A stretch of 64,000 nt of DNA from an uncultured Sphingopyxis sp. (GCF_900078365.1 NZ_LT598653.1:3605501-3669500), one strand, 5' to 3'. Shown: positions 27,841 through 36,630, numbered from the stretch's first letter. Notes: generated from the letters alone by a model not told the origin. Program-made: numbers and translations.

Positions 27841-28656
27841 ATGACCTGGCTTCAGGAAAACTGGATTATCGCGGTCGTCGGCCTTGTCGTGGCCGTCGTC
27901 CTGTTGTGGTGGCTGTTCGGCCGCGCGAAGCCCGAAGAGATCGCGCCACCGACCATCGAGCCGGCGAAGCCCGCCAAGCCGCTCGAGCCGGCGAAGCCCG
28001 AGATTATCGCCGCAGAGCCCGCCCGCTTCAAACCGATCGAGCCCAAAGCGCCGCCCACTGCGCCCGCCGCACCGGCGCCCGCGCCCGAACCCGTCGCCAA
28101 GGCCGCGCCGCCGACCCCTCAGCCCGCACCCGCGCCGAAACCCACGCCCGTTGCCGAAGCCGCACCCCCGGCCCCCACGCCCGCAGCGAAGCCGAAGGCC
28201 GCCGCAAAACCTGCCGCGAAGAAAACCACAGTCAAGGAACCGGCAGCGAAACCCGCCGCAAAGCCAGCAACCAAGGCGGCTGCCAGGCCCGCGGCCAAAA
28301 AGGCCGAAAAACCCGCGCCCGCCAAAGCCGCCGCGGCCATCCCCGAAGAGCCGACAGTTCCGCCTCCGCCCGCCGCAAAGCCCGCTCCTGCGGCACCCAA
28401 AACCGGCGCCGACAATCTGCAACTGCTGAAGGGCGTCGGGCCGAAACTCGCGGTGCTTTTGGGTGGCCTCGGCGTCACCAGCTTCCAGCAGATCGCCGAC
28501 TGGACCGACGCCGACATCGCGCGGATCGATCCTGAGCTTGGAACCTTCCAAGGCCGCATCGCACGCGACAATATCGTCGATCAGGCCGGCTATCTCGCGC
28601 GCGGCGACAAGGCCGGCTTCGAAGCGAAATATGGCGCGCTCGGCGGGGAGCTCTAA
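27841..28656 (+). CDS. Membrane-anchored Ala/Pro/Lys-rich protein with C-terminal helix-hairpin-helix domain
   Basis: 271 residues in three parts. One N-terminal membrane helix (WIIAVVGLVVAVVLLWWLFG, about 8-27) is followed by a low-complexity linker of about 150 residues made of KPA, PAAK and APA units. The C-terminal globular domain begins DNLQLLKGVGPKLAVLLGGLG and carries the helix-hairpin-helix GVGPKLAxxL motif seen in predicted 5' DNA nuclease/flap-endonuclease-like proteins. The linker would let a DNA-binding or protein-binding domain extend from the membrane. Function is not known. It is monocistronic by position. Confidence 0.75.
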   Translation: MTWLQENWIIAVVGLVVAVVLLWWLFGRAKPEEIAPPTIEPAKPAKPLEPAKPEIIAAEPARFKPIEPKAPPTAPAAPAPAPEPVAKAAPPTPQPAPAPKPTPVAEAAPPAPTPAAKPKAAAKPAAKKTTVKEPAAKPAAKPATKAAARPAAKKAEKPAPAKAAAAIPEEPTVPPPPAAKPAPAAPKTGADNLQLLKGVGPKLAVLLGGLGVTSFQQIADWTDADIARIDPELGTFQGRIARDNIVDQAGYLARGDKAGFEAKYGALGGEL

Positions 28657-28694
28657 GAGGCAACTTTCGGTCGCGGGTGGCCGTCAGGCGGACT

Positions 28695-29525
28695 TCACGC
28701 CTCGCCCGCCATGATCGCTTGCTCCAAAAACGCCCTCATGACCCCGCTCACCTGCGCGGGTTTGTCATAGGGCATGCCGTGGCCGGCGTCAGCGATCAAT
28801 TCGTATTGCAGCAGCGGATTGAGGCCGTGCAGTTCGCGGGCTGTATCGAGCGAGACGACGCCGCCGTCGCCGATCAGAAGAAGTGTGGGAACCGGAATAT
28901 TCCGGACAAGTTCGCGCCAGTCCGGGTTAGGCGGCGTAAGGATCTCGAACGCGCTCAAGCTGGTATGAAGCCGGGCATCGACCAGATGTTCGATCAACTC
29001 CGCCGACCGACTCGCATTTTTGAGACGGGCTTGATCGAGCAACTCATTCCTTGTCGATTGAAGTGATCGACGATGATCTGCCGCAACGTCACTTTCATAA
29101 ACCTCGCGTTGCCACGCCGGGCTGATGAAAGTGGGATCGATCAGAATGAGGGCCCTCGCGGCCACACCGAGTTCGCTGGCCGCAACCGCGGCGGTCATCC
29201 CGCCCATGGAATGGCCGGCCAATATCGGAGCCTCCAGCTTCAGTTCCCGGATAAGCCCGGCAACATCGGCGGCCAGATCGCCATAGGAATAGCCCGTTTC
29301 GGGGGCGCTGGAGTTCCCATGCCCCCGGGCGTCGGGCAGAATCACATCGAAGCGATCCTCCAGCCCATGTACCAGCGGCAACAGGCAAGCGCCGCTCGCG
29401 ATTAGCCCGTGCAAAACCAGCAGCGGAGGCTTGCCTCCGCCGGTTCTGCGGTAATGGATGTCGATGCCGTTGACGTGGCAGATGCCATTGATCCACACGC
29501 CCGGCCGTTCTCCGACCTTGTTCAT
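28695..29525 (-). CDS. Alpha/beta-fold hydrolase
   Basis: About 276 residues from the ATG at 29525; an in-frame start at 29612 would add 29 residues with no clear support. It has a VLHGLIASG oxyanion region, PDARGHGNSSAPETGYSY, the nucleophile elbow GHSMGG, an acidic residue near LLLIGDGG and the catalytic His in ADAGHGMPYDKP. A single-domain carboxylesterase or C-C bond hydrolase is likely; the substrate is unknown. To the eye its codons are less GC-biased than those of its neighbours, which could reflect transfer. Confidence 0.8.
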   Translation of the reverse strand: MNKVGERPGVWINGICHVNGIDIHYRRTGGGKPPLLVLHGLIASGACLLPLVHGLEDRFDVILPDARGHGNSSAPETGYSYGDLAADVAGLIRELKLEAPILAGHSMGGMTAAVAASELGVAARALILIDPTFISPAWQREVYESDVAADHRRSLQSTRNELLDQARLKNASRSAELIEHLVDARLHTSLSAFEILTPPNPDWRELVRNIPVPTLLLIGDGGVVSLDTARELHGLNPLLQYELIADAGHGMPYDKPAQVSGVMRAFLEQAIMAGEA

Positions 29526-29681
29526 CGCTGCGGCAATTGCCCGTGCAGCTTTCCAAAGTCGATGAAAATCGCTTCCCGGCAATGTCCGGGGTCTTCCGTT
29601 CCCGCGCCTCACCCGTTGCAGCCTCCGGCCAAGCGCAAAAACCGCTTTCCTACTTTATTCCGCTATGCTCCAAACTGGCGG

Positions 29682-30119
29682 ATGAAACCCGTCGCACCCA
29701 CCGCTCCGCTCCTCGCCGACAGCTGCCTCGCCTTCCAGCCCGTGCCGCAGCAACGTCGCCGCGCCGATGGCTGGACACCTGAAATACAGGCCAATTTCAT
29801 CCGCGCGCTCGCGGCCATGGGCTCGGTCGGCAAGGCGGCGCGCGCTGTCGGCATGGGCCGCGCCTCCGCCTATCGTCTCCGCGAACGCCCCGAAGCGGCA
29901 AGCTTTGCCGCGGCATGGGACCGCGCGATCACGATGGGGCGCACCCATCAGTTCAGCATCGCGATGGACCGGGCGCTCAACGGCGTCACCATCGTCCGCG
30001 TCCTGAAAGGCGGCGCGGTCGATGTCAGCAGCGGCCCGGACATGGCGGTCGTCCACGCCGCGCTGCGTGACGAAGCCGTGCCGCCGCATCTCCTTAAAGC
30101 GACAAAGGAGACAGAATGA
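29682..30119 (+). CDS. Small helix-turn-helix protein
   Basis: 145 residues from the ATG at 29682. Upstream in-frame sequence overlaps the divergent hydrolase and is not conserved-looking. The centre reads WTPEIQANFIRALAAMGSVG followed by KAARAVGMGRASAYRLRE, a homeodomain-like or resolvase-like helix-turn-helix; FAAAWDRAITMG follows. This type occurs singly in sphingomonads. A DNA-binding role is likely, but targets are unknown. The 3' end lies in the left arm of an inverted repeat (30093-30151). Confidence 0.7.
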   Translation: MKPVAPTAPLLADSCLAFQPVPQQRRRADGWTPEIQANFIRALAAMGSVGKAARAVGMGRASAYRLRERPEAASFAAAWDRAITMGRTHQFSIAMDRALNGVTIVRVLKGGAVDVSSGPDMAVVHAALRDEAVPPHLLKATKETE

Positions 30120-30151
30120 CGGCGTACGTCCGTATCTTTTGTCGCTTTAAG
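30093..30151. repeat. 14-bp inverted repeat at the end of the HTH gene
   Basis: cttaaagcgacaaa (30093-30106) and its exact complement tttgtcgctttaag (30138-30151) are separated by 31 bases. The left arm overlaps the last codons of the HTH gene. It lies between convergent genes and could be a shared terminator, though no T run follows on either strand, or an operator for the HTH protein. Confidence 0.6.
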
Positions 30152-30169
30152 ACCATGATCGGCCCAGCG

Positions 30170-31504
30170 TCACTCGCCCTCGTCGTCCTTGGGGGCCCGG
30201 ACCTCGGTGACGAGCAATTTGTCGATCTTGCGCCCGTCCATGTCGACGATCTCGAATCGCCAGCCCTTGTCGCTGAACGCCTCGCCCTCGGTCGGCAGAT
30301 GCTTCAGGATCGCGAGCGCATGACCCGCCGCGGTGGCATAGTCGCGGTCCTCGCCCAGCTCGATGCCGAGCCGCTCGGCCATCTGGTCGGCGGGCATCGA
30401 CCCGGCGATCAGCAGGCTGCCGTCGTCGCGCTCGACGACGAAGGGTTCGCTGCCGATGTCCTGGTCCGACGCGAATTCGCCGGCGATCGCCGACAGCAGG
30501 TCGGCGGGCGTCACCAGCCCGTCGAAATGACCATATTCGTCGTGGACGAGCAACATCGGCACTTCGGCGGCGCGCAGGGCCTCGAGCGCATCCATCGCGT
30601 CGATCTGGTCGTGGATGACCTTCGCCGGGCGCATCAGCTGCTCGAGGTCGAGCGTCTCGCCCTTGAACAGCGCCGCGGCGATGTCGCGCGCCTGCACGAC
30701 GCCGGCGATGTCGTCGACCGAACCGCGCGCGACCGGCAGGCGGCTGTGCGGCGTTTCGAGCAATTTGTCGCGCACGCCCCTGGCATCGAGCGAGATGTCG
30801 ATCCAGTCGACATCCTTGCGCGGCGTCATCACCTCGCGCACCGGGCGGTCGGCGAGCCGCACGACGCCAGAGATGATCGCGCGCTCGCTTTCCTCGATCA
30901 CCCCCGACTTCGACGCCTCGGCGACGATCAGGTGCAGCTCCTCGGCGGTCACCCGGTCCTCCGATTCGCGGTTGAGGCCGAACAGACGGAACACGACCGC
31001 CGAACTATTGTCGAGCAGCCACACGAGCGGCGCCGCGATCCGCGACAGCCAGTACATCATCGGCGCGACGATGATGGCGATCCGTTCGGGGGCGCGCAGC
31101 GCGAACTGCTTGGGCACTAGTTCGCCGGCGATCAGCGAGAAATAGGTGGTGAGCGCGATGACCGCCGCGAAACCCGCGGCCTGCGCATTTTCGGCGTCGA
31201 GCCCCAGCCAGGCCGCGAGCCGGTCGGCGACCGGTTGCCCCAGGCTCGCGCCCGAATAGGCGCCGGTCAGCACCCCGATCAGCGTGATGCCGACCTGCAC
31301 CGTCGACAGGAAGCGCCCGGGATCGGAGGCGAGCTGGCGCGCGATCCTGGCTCCCCGGCTGCCGCGCTTCTCGGCGGCCTGCAGTCGCGGGTCGCGCGAC
31401 GAGACGATGGCGAGCTCGGACATGGCGAAAACGCCGTTGAGGACAACGAGGACCGCGATGATCGCAACGTCGGACCAGGGAAAAGGGGTCATTGGGCGGC
31501 CCAT
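30170..31504 (-). CDS. CNNM/CorC-type membrane protein with CBS domains (YtfL-like)
   Basis: 444 residues. The N-terminal CNNM (DUF21) membrane domain has about four hydrophobic segments (AIIAVLVVLNGVFAMSELAIVSS, VGITLIGVLTGAYSGAS), followed by a pair of CBS domains (VREVMTPRKDVDWI, VPMLLVHDEYGHFDGLVTPADLL) and a C-terminal CorC_HlyC domain. Such proteins are linked to Mg2+ homeostasis or export, sometimes misnamed haemolysins. A second in-frame ATG at 31492 is possible. It is divergent from the OmpA-like lipoprotein gene. Confidence 0.9.
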   Translation of the reverse strand: MGRPMTPFPWSDVAIIAVLVVLNGVFAMSELAIVSSRDPRLQAAEKRGSRGARIARQLASDPGRFLSTVQVGITLIGVLTGAYSGASLGQPVADRLAAWLGLDAENAQAAGFAAVIALTTYFSLIAGELVPKQFALRAPERIAIIVAPMMYWLSRIAAPLVWLLDNSSAVVFRLFGLNRESEDRVTAEELHLIVAEASKSGVIEESERAIISGVVRLADRPVREVMTPRKDVDWIDISLDARGVRDKLLETPHSRLPVARGSVDDIAGVVQARDIAAALFKGETLDLEQLMRPAKVIHDQIDAMDALEALRAAEVPMLLVHDEYGHFDGLVTPADLLSAIAGEFASDQDIGSEPFVVERDDGSLLIAGSMPADQMAERLGIELGEDRDYATAAGHALAILKHLPTEGEAFSDKGWRFEIVDMDGRKIDKLLVTEVRAPKDDEGE

Positions 31505-31707
31505 CGGCGCGTCGGCGCCCGGCCCCTGTCATCGTCGGTCATGCCTCCCTATAGGCGAAAGCCCCCGCACTACACAATGGCGCACGGCCGCTCCCCGCTC
31601 AGCCGCCGTTCAGCCCTGTTCGGGAACCAGATCGCCGGCCATATGTTATCGGCACACAGGCGCGGCATGCCGAAGATCGGGCATCCGCCGGATAAAGGGA
31701 GCGAAAA

Positions 31708-32397
31708 ATGAACAGCAAGACGATCAAGCTCACCATTCTCACCAGCATCGGCGCGATCGCGCTGACGGGCTGCGTCACCGACCCGGTGACCGGCGAGAGA
31801 AAGATTTCGAAGGCCGCGATCGGCGGCGTCGGCGGCGCGCTCGGCGGCTATCTGCTCGGCGACCTGATCGGCGGCAGGAACAGCCGCACCGAGGAAATCG
31901 TCGGGGCGGGCATCGGCGCGGTCGCGGGCGCGGGCGTCGGCTATTATATGGATCAGCAGGAAAAGAAGCTGCGCGAGCGCACCGCGGGCACCGGCATCGA
32001 CGTCGAGCGCCAGGGCGACCAGCTCGTGCTCAACATGCCCGGCGACGTGACCTTCGACCTCAACAGCGCGATGGTGAAGTCGCAGTTCCGCAGCGCGCTC
32101 GACAATGTCGCCTCGACGCTCGCCGAATATCCGAGCACCTATATCGACGTTTACGGCCACACCGATTCGACCGGCAGCGACAGCTATAACCAGGGCCTGT
32201 CCGAACGCCGCGCCGCGTCGGTCGCCGACTATCTCGCCGGCCGCGGCATCCAGCGCGCGCGCATGGCGACGCTCGGCTATGGCGAATCGCAGCTCAAATG
32301 CTCGCCCGAGCAGAGCGAAGCCGATTATCAGTGCAACCGCCGCGTCGAAATCCGCATCGCGCCGGTCACCCAGGCCGACGTCAACGCGGCGCAGTGA
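31708..32397 (+). CDS. OmpA-family lipoprotein (YiaD/Pal-like)
   Basis: 229 residues. The lipobox IALTGC places the lipid-bearing Cys at about 22. A glycine-zipper segment (GGVGGALGGYLLGDLIGG ... GAGIGAVAGAGVGYYM) is followed by an OmpA_C peptidoglycan-binding domain with DVTFDLNSAMVK, YGHTDSTGSDSYNQGLSE and NRRVEI. It should tether the outer membrane to the wall. AAGGGAG precedes the ATG. A family E repeat lies downstream. Confidence 0.93.
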   Translation: MNSKTIKLTILTSIGAIALTGCVTDPVTGERKISKAAIGGVGGALGGYLLGDLIGGRNSRTEEIVGAGIGAVAGAGVGYYMDQQEKKLRERTAGTGIDVERQGDQLVLNMPGDVTFDLNSAMVKSQFRSALDNVASTLAEYPSTYIDVYGHTDSTGSDSYNQGLSERRAASVADYLAGRGIQRARMATLGYGESQLKCSPEQSEADYQCNRRVEIRIAPVTQADVNAAQ

Positions 32398-32420
32398 CGA
32401 TCACCGCGCATCGGCAAAAA

Positions 32421-32515
32421 GCCGTGTGTCCCCGCGAAGGCGGGGACCCATCTCCTGTGGGTTCAAAATAGCACCGACCGGAGATGGGCTCCCGCCTTCG
32501 CGGGAGCGCAGGGCT
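32421..32515. repeat. Family E palindromic repeat, copy 1
   Basis: Arms gtccccgcgaaggcggggac plus ccatctcc and the complementary ggagatgggctcccgccttc enclose a loop with gttcaaaatagcacc. A second copy lies at 61724-61808. It lies between the convergent OmpA-like and marC genes and may terminate both. Confidence 0.82.
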
Positions 32516-32529
32516 TTTCGCAAGACGGG

Positions 32530-33159
32530 CTATGCCAAACTCGGGAAGCTCGCCTTCAGCCCGTCGATCACGAATTGCGCCGCGAGCGCCGCGAGCAGCA
32601 CGCCGAGCAGGCGCGTGATCACCGCCTCGCCCTTGTTGCCGATCAGCCGCATCAGCGGCCCCGCGGACAGCAGCGCGGCCAGCGTGAGCAGCAGCACGAG
32701 CAGCAAGGCGGCGAAGATGACGAAGGCGCGCTCGAGCCCGTTGTTCTGCGACACGAGCAGCATCACCGAGGCGATCGACCCCGGCCCCGCCAGCATCGGC
32801 ATCGCCATCGGAAACACCGACACATCCTCGATTTCGGGGGTTGCCATCACCTTTTCGGCGCGCTGTTCGCGGCGTTCGGTGCGCTTCTCGAACACCATGT
32901 CGATCGCAATGATGAACAGCATGATCCCGCCCGCGATGCGGAAACTGTCGAGGTCGATGTGAAGGAAGCTGAGCAAGGCTTCGCCGAACATCGCGAAAAA
33001 GACGAGTATCAGCCCCGCGATGATCGTCGCGCGGATCGCCATCGAACGGCGCTGCGCCGCGCTCGCGCCGGTGGTCAGGCTGGCATAGATCGGCGCGCAG
33101 CCCGGCGGGTCGATGACGACGAACAGCGTGACGAAGGCCGAGATGAAGAGGTCGATCAT
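32530..33159 (-). CDS. MarC-family integral membrane protein
   Basis: 209 residues with six hydrophobic segments; the first, LFISAFVTLFVVIDPPGCAP, is the family hallmark. MarC proteins are inner-membrane proteins of unsettled function, once thought to act in antibiotic resistance. The start ATG overlaps the stop codon of the upstream lipoprotein gene (ATGA), so it is the last gene of the VUT-argB-yggT-folD-lipoprotein-marC unit. Confidence 0.92.
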   Translation of the reverse strand: MIDLFISAFVTLFVVIDPPGCAPIYASLTTGASAAQRRSMAIRATIIAGLILVFFAMFGEALLSFLHIDLDSFRIAGGIMLFIIAIDMVFEKRTERREQRAEKVMATPEIEDVSVFPMAMPMLAGPGSIASVMLLVSQNNGLERAFVIFAALLLVLLLTLAALLSAGPLMRLIGNKGEAVITRLLGVLLAALAAQFVIDGLKASFPSLA

Positions 33160-33824
33160 GGCTGTTTCGGCGCCGCGACCCGGTCATCGATGACGGTCGC
33201 CATTTCCTTGCCGTCCCACAGGCGGATCGTGACGCGGCGCGACTTGTCGGCGCGGACGGTCGAGGTCCAGCTCAGCGTCTGGTCCGCCGACAGGCCGACC
33301 GCCCTGTCCTCGCCCGCGCCCGCCGCCTCGATCGGCACCGCGGGCCGCGAACCGCAGGCCGCCAGTTTCGAGGCGATGAATTCGGGCGCTTCGCGGGGCG
33401 TCGCCAGCGCATCGCCATGGTCGAGAACCCAGCTGATCCGGCCCTTTTTATCGCGGGTCCAGACCGTGGTGAAAAAGCCGTTCGCCGGACCCTTCTGCCA
33501 GGCGCCGGTGGTGACGCCGCTATTGCCGTCGCAGCTGACATAGACGGCGTGCGGCTGCCACCGCACCGCCTCGGCGGGATCCTTCTGCGACTTCAGCCAG
33601 TCGCGCGCCATCACCCGCTCGGGCACGAACATCACGGCGTCGGGATGCGCGGTTTCGCGGAACGCCGTCCACTGCCCCTTTTCCTGCGCGAGCTGCGCGA
33701 AGCGGATTTCGGCGGCGATGAAGGCGCTGGGGTTGGCGGCGAGCGGGCGGTTGCGGAACTCGTCGGACGACCCCGCGCAGCCCGCGAGCGTCAGTGCAAG
33801 CGCGGCGACGAGCGGCAGGCGCAT
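33156..33824 (-). CDS. Lipoprotein of unknown function
   Basis: 222 residues with the lipobox ALTLAGC (Cys about 16). The mature part has FIAAEIRFAQLAQEKGQWTA and HPDAVMFVPERV, resembling SnoaL/NTF2-like exported proteins with a DUF4440-type start, followed by WVLDHGDALATP and a beta-rich C-terminus with CGS. The function is not known. Its ATG shares a base with the folD stop (TGATG), and its stop overlaps the marC start, so translation is coupled on both sides. Confidence 0.82.
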   Translation of the reverse strand: MRLPLVAALALTLAGCAGSSDEFRNRPLAANPSAFIAAEIRFAQLAQEKGQWTAFRETAHPDAVMFVPERVMARDWLKSQKDPAEAVRWQPHAVYVSCDGNSGVTTGAWQKGPANGFFTTVWTRDKKGRISWVLDHGDALATPREAPEFIASKLAACGSRPAVPIEAAGAGEDRAVGLSADQTLSWTSTVRADKSRRVTIRLWDGKEMATVIDDRVAAPKQP

Positions 33825-34732
33825 CAAAAGCCCTCCGGATCGGCAAGCCCCGCGCGGCGATGCGCCGCGACGAGCGTGTTGCGCAGCAGGCAGGCGATGG
33901 TCATCGGGCCGACCCCGCCGGGCACCGGCGTGATCGCGTCCGCGACGTTCGCGGCATCGGCATAATCGACGTCGCCGACGAGCCGGCCCTTCGCAGCGCC
34001 CTCGGCGGGCGGCAAGCGGTTGATGCCGACGTCGATCACGATCGCGCCGGGCTTGATCCAGTCGCCCTTGACCATCTCGGCGCGGCCGACCGCGGCGACG
34101 ACGATGTCGGCGCGGCGGACGAGATCGGGCAGATCGCGGGTCCGGCTGTGCGCCATCGTCACCGTGCAATTGGCGCCGAGGAGCAACTGTCCCATCGGCT
34201 TGCCGACCAGGATCGACCGCCCGACGACGATCGCATCCTTGCCCGACAGGTCGCCGAGCCGGTCCTGCAGCAGCAGCAGGCAGCCATAGGGGGTGCAGGG
34301 CACCATGCCTGCTATGCCAAGCGCGAGCCGCCCGGCGCTGACCGGAGTCAGGCCGTCGACGTCCTTGTCGGGATCGATCGTCGCGACCGCGGCCTGCTCG
34401 TCGAGATGGCCGGGCAGCGGCAGTTGCAGCAGGATGCCGTCGACCGCCTCGTCGGCGTTGAGCGTGGCGAGCAGCGCCTCGACCTCCTCTTGGCGGGCGG
34501 TCGCGGGCAGGCGATGCTCGAAGCTTTCCATGCCGGCGGCGACCGTCGCCTTGCCCTTCGATCCGACATAGACCGCGCTCGCCGGATCGTCGCCGACGAG
34601 AACCACGGCGAGCCCCGGCGCGCGTCCCGTCGCCGCGCGGAAGGCCGGAACCGCCTCGGCGATCCGCGCGCGCAGCCCTGCGGCGAAGGTCTTGCCGTCG
34701 ATGATCTTGGTCGCGGGAATCGAAGCGGTCAT
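33824..34732 (-). CDS. folD: Bifunctional methylenetetrahydrofolate dehydrogenase/cyclohydrolase
   Basis: 302 residues. It interconverts 5,10-methylene-, methenyl- and 10-formyl-THF in the cytosol. Motifs: VYVGSKGKATVAAGM with the catalytic Lys, DGILLQLPLPGHLD, the NADP-binding VVGRSILVGKPMGQLLL and PGGVGPMTIACLLRNT. It lies one base after yggT and overlaps the following lipoprotein gene. Confidence 0.96.
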   Translation of the reverse strand: MTASIPATKIIDGKTFAAGLRARIAEAVPAFRAATGRAPGLAVVLVGDDPASAVYVGSKGKATVAAGMESFEHRLPATARQEEVEALLATLNADEAVDGILLQLPLPGHLDEQAAVATIDPDKDVDGLTPVSAGRLALGIAGMVPCTPYGCLLLLQDRLGDLSGKDAIVVGRSILVGKPMGQLLLGANCTVTMAHSRTRDLPDLVRRADIVVAAVGRAEMVKGDWIKPGAIVIDVGINRLPPAEGAAKGRLVGDVDYADAANVADAITPVPGGVGPMTIACLLRNTLVAAHRRAGLADPEGF

Positions 34733-34733
34733 G

Positions 34734-35042
34734 TCAGGCCATCCCGGCCTGGATGCCGAGCCGGTAGAGATAGGCCATCACCGGACCCTGGAGGATGATG
34801 AGCAGGATCAGCACCACCATCGGCGTCAGGTCGATGCCGCCGAAATCGGGCATGATGCGACGGAAGGGGCGATAGAGCGGCTCGGTGATCCGGTCGAGCA
34901 CATGCCAGAGCTGCCCGACGAAATCATTGTGCGTGTTGATGACGTTGAACGCGATCAGCCACGACATCACCGCCTGGACGATGATGATCCACCACAGGAT
35001 GTTGAGCAGGATCGACAATATATCGAGAAGCATGAAATACAA
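34734..35042 (-). CDS. YggT-family membrane protein
   Basis: 102 residues with two hydrophobic segments (LLDILSILLNILWWIIIVQAVMS and GGIDLTPMVVLILLIILQGP) and the family motifs WLIAFNVINTHNDFV and ITEPLYRPFRRIMP. YggT proteins sit in the inner membrane; roles in osmotic adaptation or cell division have been proposed. It starts 35 bases after argB and ends one base before folD. Confidence 0.9.
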   Translation of the reverse strand: MYFMLLDILSILLNILWWIIIVQAVMSWLIAFNVINTHNDFVGQLWHVLDRITEPLYRPFRRIMPDFGGIDLTPMVVLILLIILQGPVMAYLYRLGIQAGMA

Positions 35043-35077
35043 GGAAGGTCTCCGGCCGAAAGGTCGATAGCTTGGTC

Positions 35078-35986
35078 TTAGCGGTGAATGAGCGTCCCCG
35101 CACCCCTGGCGGTGAAAATTTCGAGCAGCATCGCGTGCGGAATGCGGCCGTCGAGGATGACCGCCGCCTCGACCCCCGCATCGACCGCCGCGACGCAGGT
35201 TTCGACCTTCGGAATCATGCCCCCGGTGATCGTACCGTCGCCCTTCAGCCCGTCGATCGCCGCGCGGTCGAGATCGGTAAGCAGCGCCCCCGACTTGTCG
35301 AGCACCCCGGCGACGTCGGTAAGCAGGAAGAAGCGTTTTGCGCCGAGCGCGCCCGCGATCGCCCCCGCCATCGTGTCGGCGTTGATATTATAGGTCGCGC
35401 CGTCGGCGCCAAGCGCGACGGGGGCGACGATGGGGATGAAATGGTCGTTGGTCAGGTTGACGAGGATCGTCGGGTCGACCGCGACGGGCTCGCCGACGAA
35501 GCCCAGATCGACGTGGCGCTCGATCCCCGAATTGGGGTCAGGCTCGGTGCGGCGGACCTTTTCGGCGAGAACGAGATTCGCGTCCTTGCCCGAAATGCCG
35601 ACCGCGCGGCCGCCCAGCCCGGCGATCCAGCTGACGATCTCCTTGTTGATCTTGCCCGCGAGGACCATCTCGGCGACCTCGGCGGTCGCCGCGTCGGTGA
35701 CGCGCAGCCCGCCGACGAAGGTCGATTCGATCCCGAGCTGTTTCAGCATCGCGCCGATCTGCGGCCCGCCGCCGTGGACGACGACGGGGTTGATCCCGAC
35801 CGCCTTCAGAAGCACGACGTCCTCGGCGAAGTCGCGCTGCGCCTCGGGGTCACCCATCGCGTGGCCGCCATATTTGATCACGAAGGTCTCGCCGGCATAG
35901 CGTTGCAGATAGGGCAGCGCCTCGACGAGCGTTTCGGCCTTGGCGAGCAGGTCGGGCATTTTCGAGGGGTCGGTCACGGGCGTCAT
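35078..35986 (-). CDS. argB: Acetylglutamate kinase
   Basis: 302 residues, amino acid kinase fold, second step of arginine synthesis. FVIKYGGHAMG holds the catalytic Lys, VVVHGGGPQIGAMLKQLG the substrate loop, and NINADTMAGAIAGAL the nucleotide site; GGMIPKVETC is the C-terminal signature. The start codon overlaps the stop of the upstream VUT-family gene (ATGA). Confidence 0.97.
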   Translation of the reverse strand: MTPVTDPSKMPDLLAKAETLVEALPYLQRYAGETFVIKYGGHAMGDPEAQRDFAEDVVLLKAVGINPVVVHGGGPQIGAMLKQLGIESTFVGGLRVTDAATAEVAEMVLAGKINKEIVSWIAGLGGRAVGISGKDANLVLAEKVRRTEPDPNSGIERHVDLGFVGEPVAVDPTILVNLTNDHFIPIVAPVALGADGATYNINADTMAGAIAGALGAKRFFLLTDVAGVLDKSGALLTDLDRAAIDGLKGDGTITGGMIPKVETCVAAVDAGVEAAVILDGRIPHAMLLEIFTARGAGTLIHR

Positions 35987-36630
35987 CCAGCAGTCTTTGC
36001 ATCAAGGTTGCGGCCGATGGCGACGACCGCCATCACGAGCAGCGGCACCATCACCGCCGACAGAACGATCTTCGCGATCATCTGGCCGAGCATCAGGTCG
36101 CCGATCGGCCGGACGCCATAGAAGCTGACGCTGATGAAGATCAATGTATCGATGATCTGGCTCAAGGCCGCGGCGATGAAACCGCGGAGCGGCAGCAGCC
36201 GGCCGTTGTTCGCGGTCATCCGCGAAAACAGCCAGACGTTGAGGCTGACCGACACGCCATAGGCGAGAATGCCCGCCGCCATCATGCGCCAGCCCTGCCC
36301 GACGATGATCGGGAAGGCTTCCTTGGCCGGCTCGTACATGCCCGCGTCGGTCGGCAATTGCAGCACGAACACGGTGAGGGCGATCGCGAGGATCAGCGGG
36401 ATGAAGCCCAGCCGCACCAGCCGGTCGGCGACGGCGCGCCCGTGCAGTTCGGCGATGCCGCTCGAAATCGCGATCAGCGTCAAAAAGGGGAAGATCCCCG
36501 CCTCGACCGCCAGCGGGCCGAGCGCGACCTGTTTCGCCCCCAGGAAACCGCCGAGCGGAACCATGCCGCCGTAGAGGATTGCGAACAGCAGCAACGAAGG
36601 CGCGATGACGCGCGAAGAGCTATTTTCCAT
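35983..36630 (-). CDS. VUT/YhhQ-family queuosine-precursor transporter
   Basis: 215 residues with about six hydrophobic segments: LLLFAILYGGMVPLGGFLGAK, FLTLIAISSGIAELHGR, LAYGVSVSLNVWLFSRM. The family (DUF165) imports 7-cyano- or 7-aminomethyl-deazaguanine for queuosine in tRNA. It is the first gene of the six-gene minus-strand unit and is divergent from the nucleoside transporter, so both promoters lie in 36631-36746. Confidence 0.87.
   Translation of the reverse strand: MENSSSRVIAPSLLLFAILYGGMVPLGGFLGAKQVALGPLAVEAGIFPFLTLIAISSGIAELHGRAVADRLVRLGFIPLILAIALTVFVLQLPTDAGMYEPAKEAFPIIVGQGWRMMAAGILAYGVSVSLNVWLFSRMTANNGRLLPLRGFIAAALSQIIDTLIFISVSFYGVRPIGDLMLGQMIAKIVLSAVMVPLLVMAVVAIGRNLDAKTAG

Noticed and set aside
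30116..31120. Plus-strand frame starting at the ATGA after the HTH gene
   Set aside because: Although a good ribosome binding site precedes it, beyond a few codons it is the exact antisense shadow of the CNNM gene.
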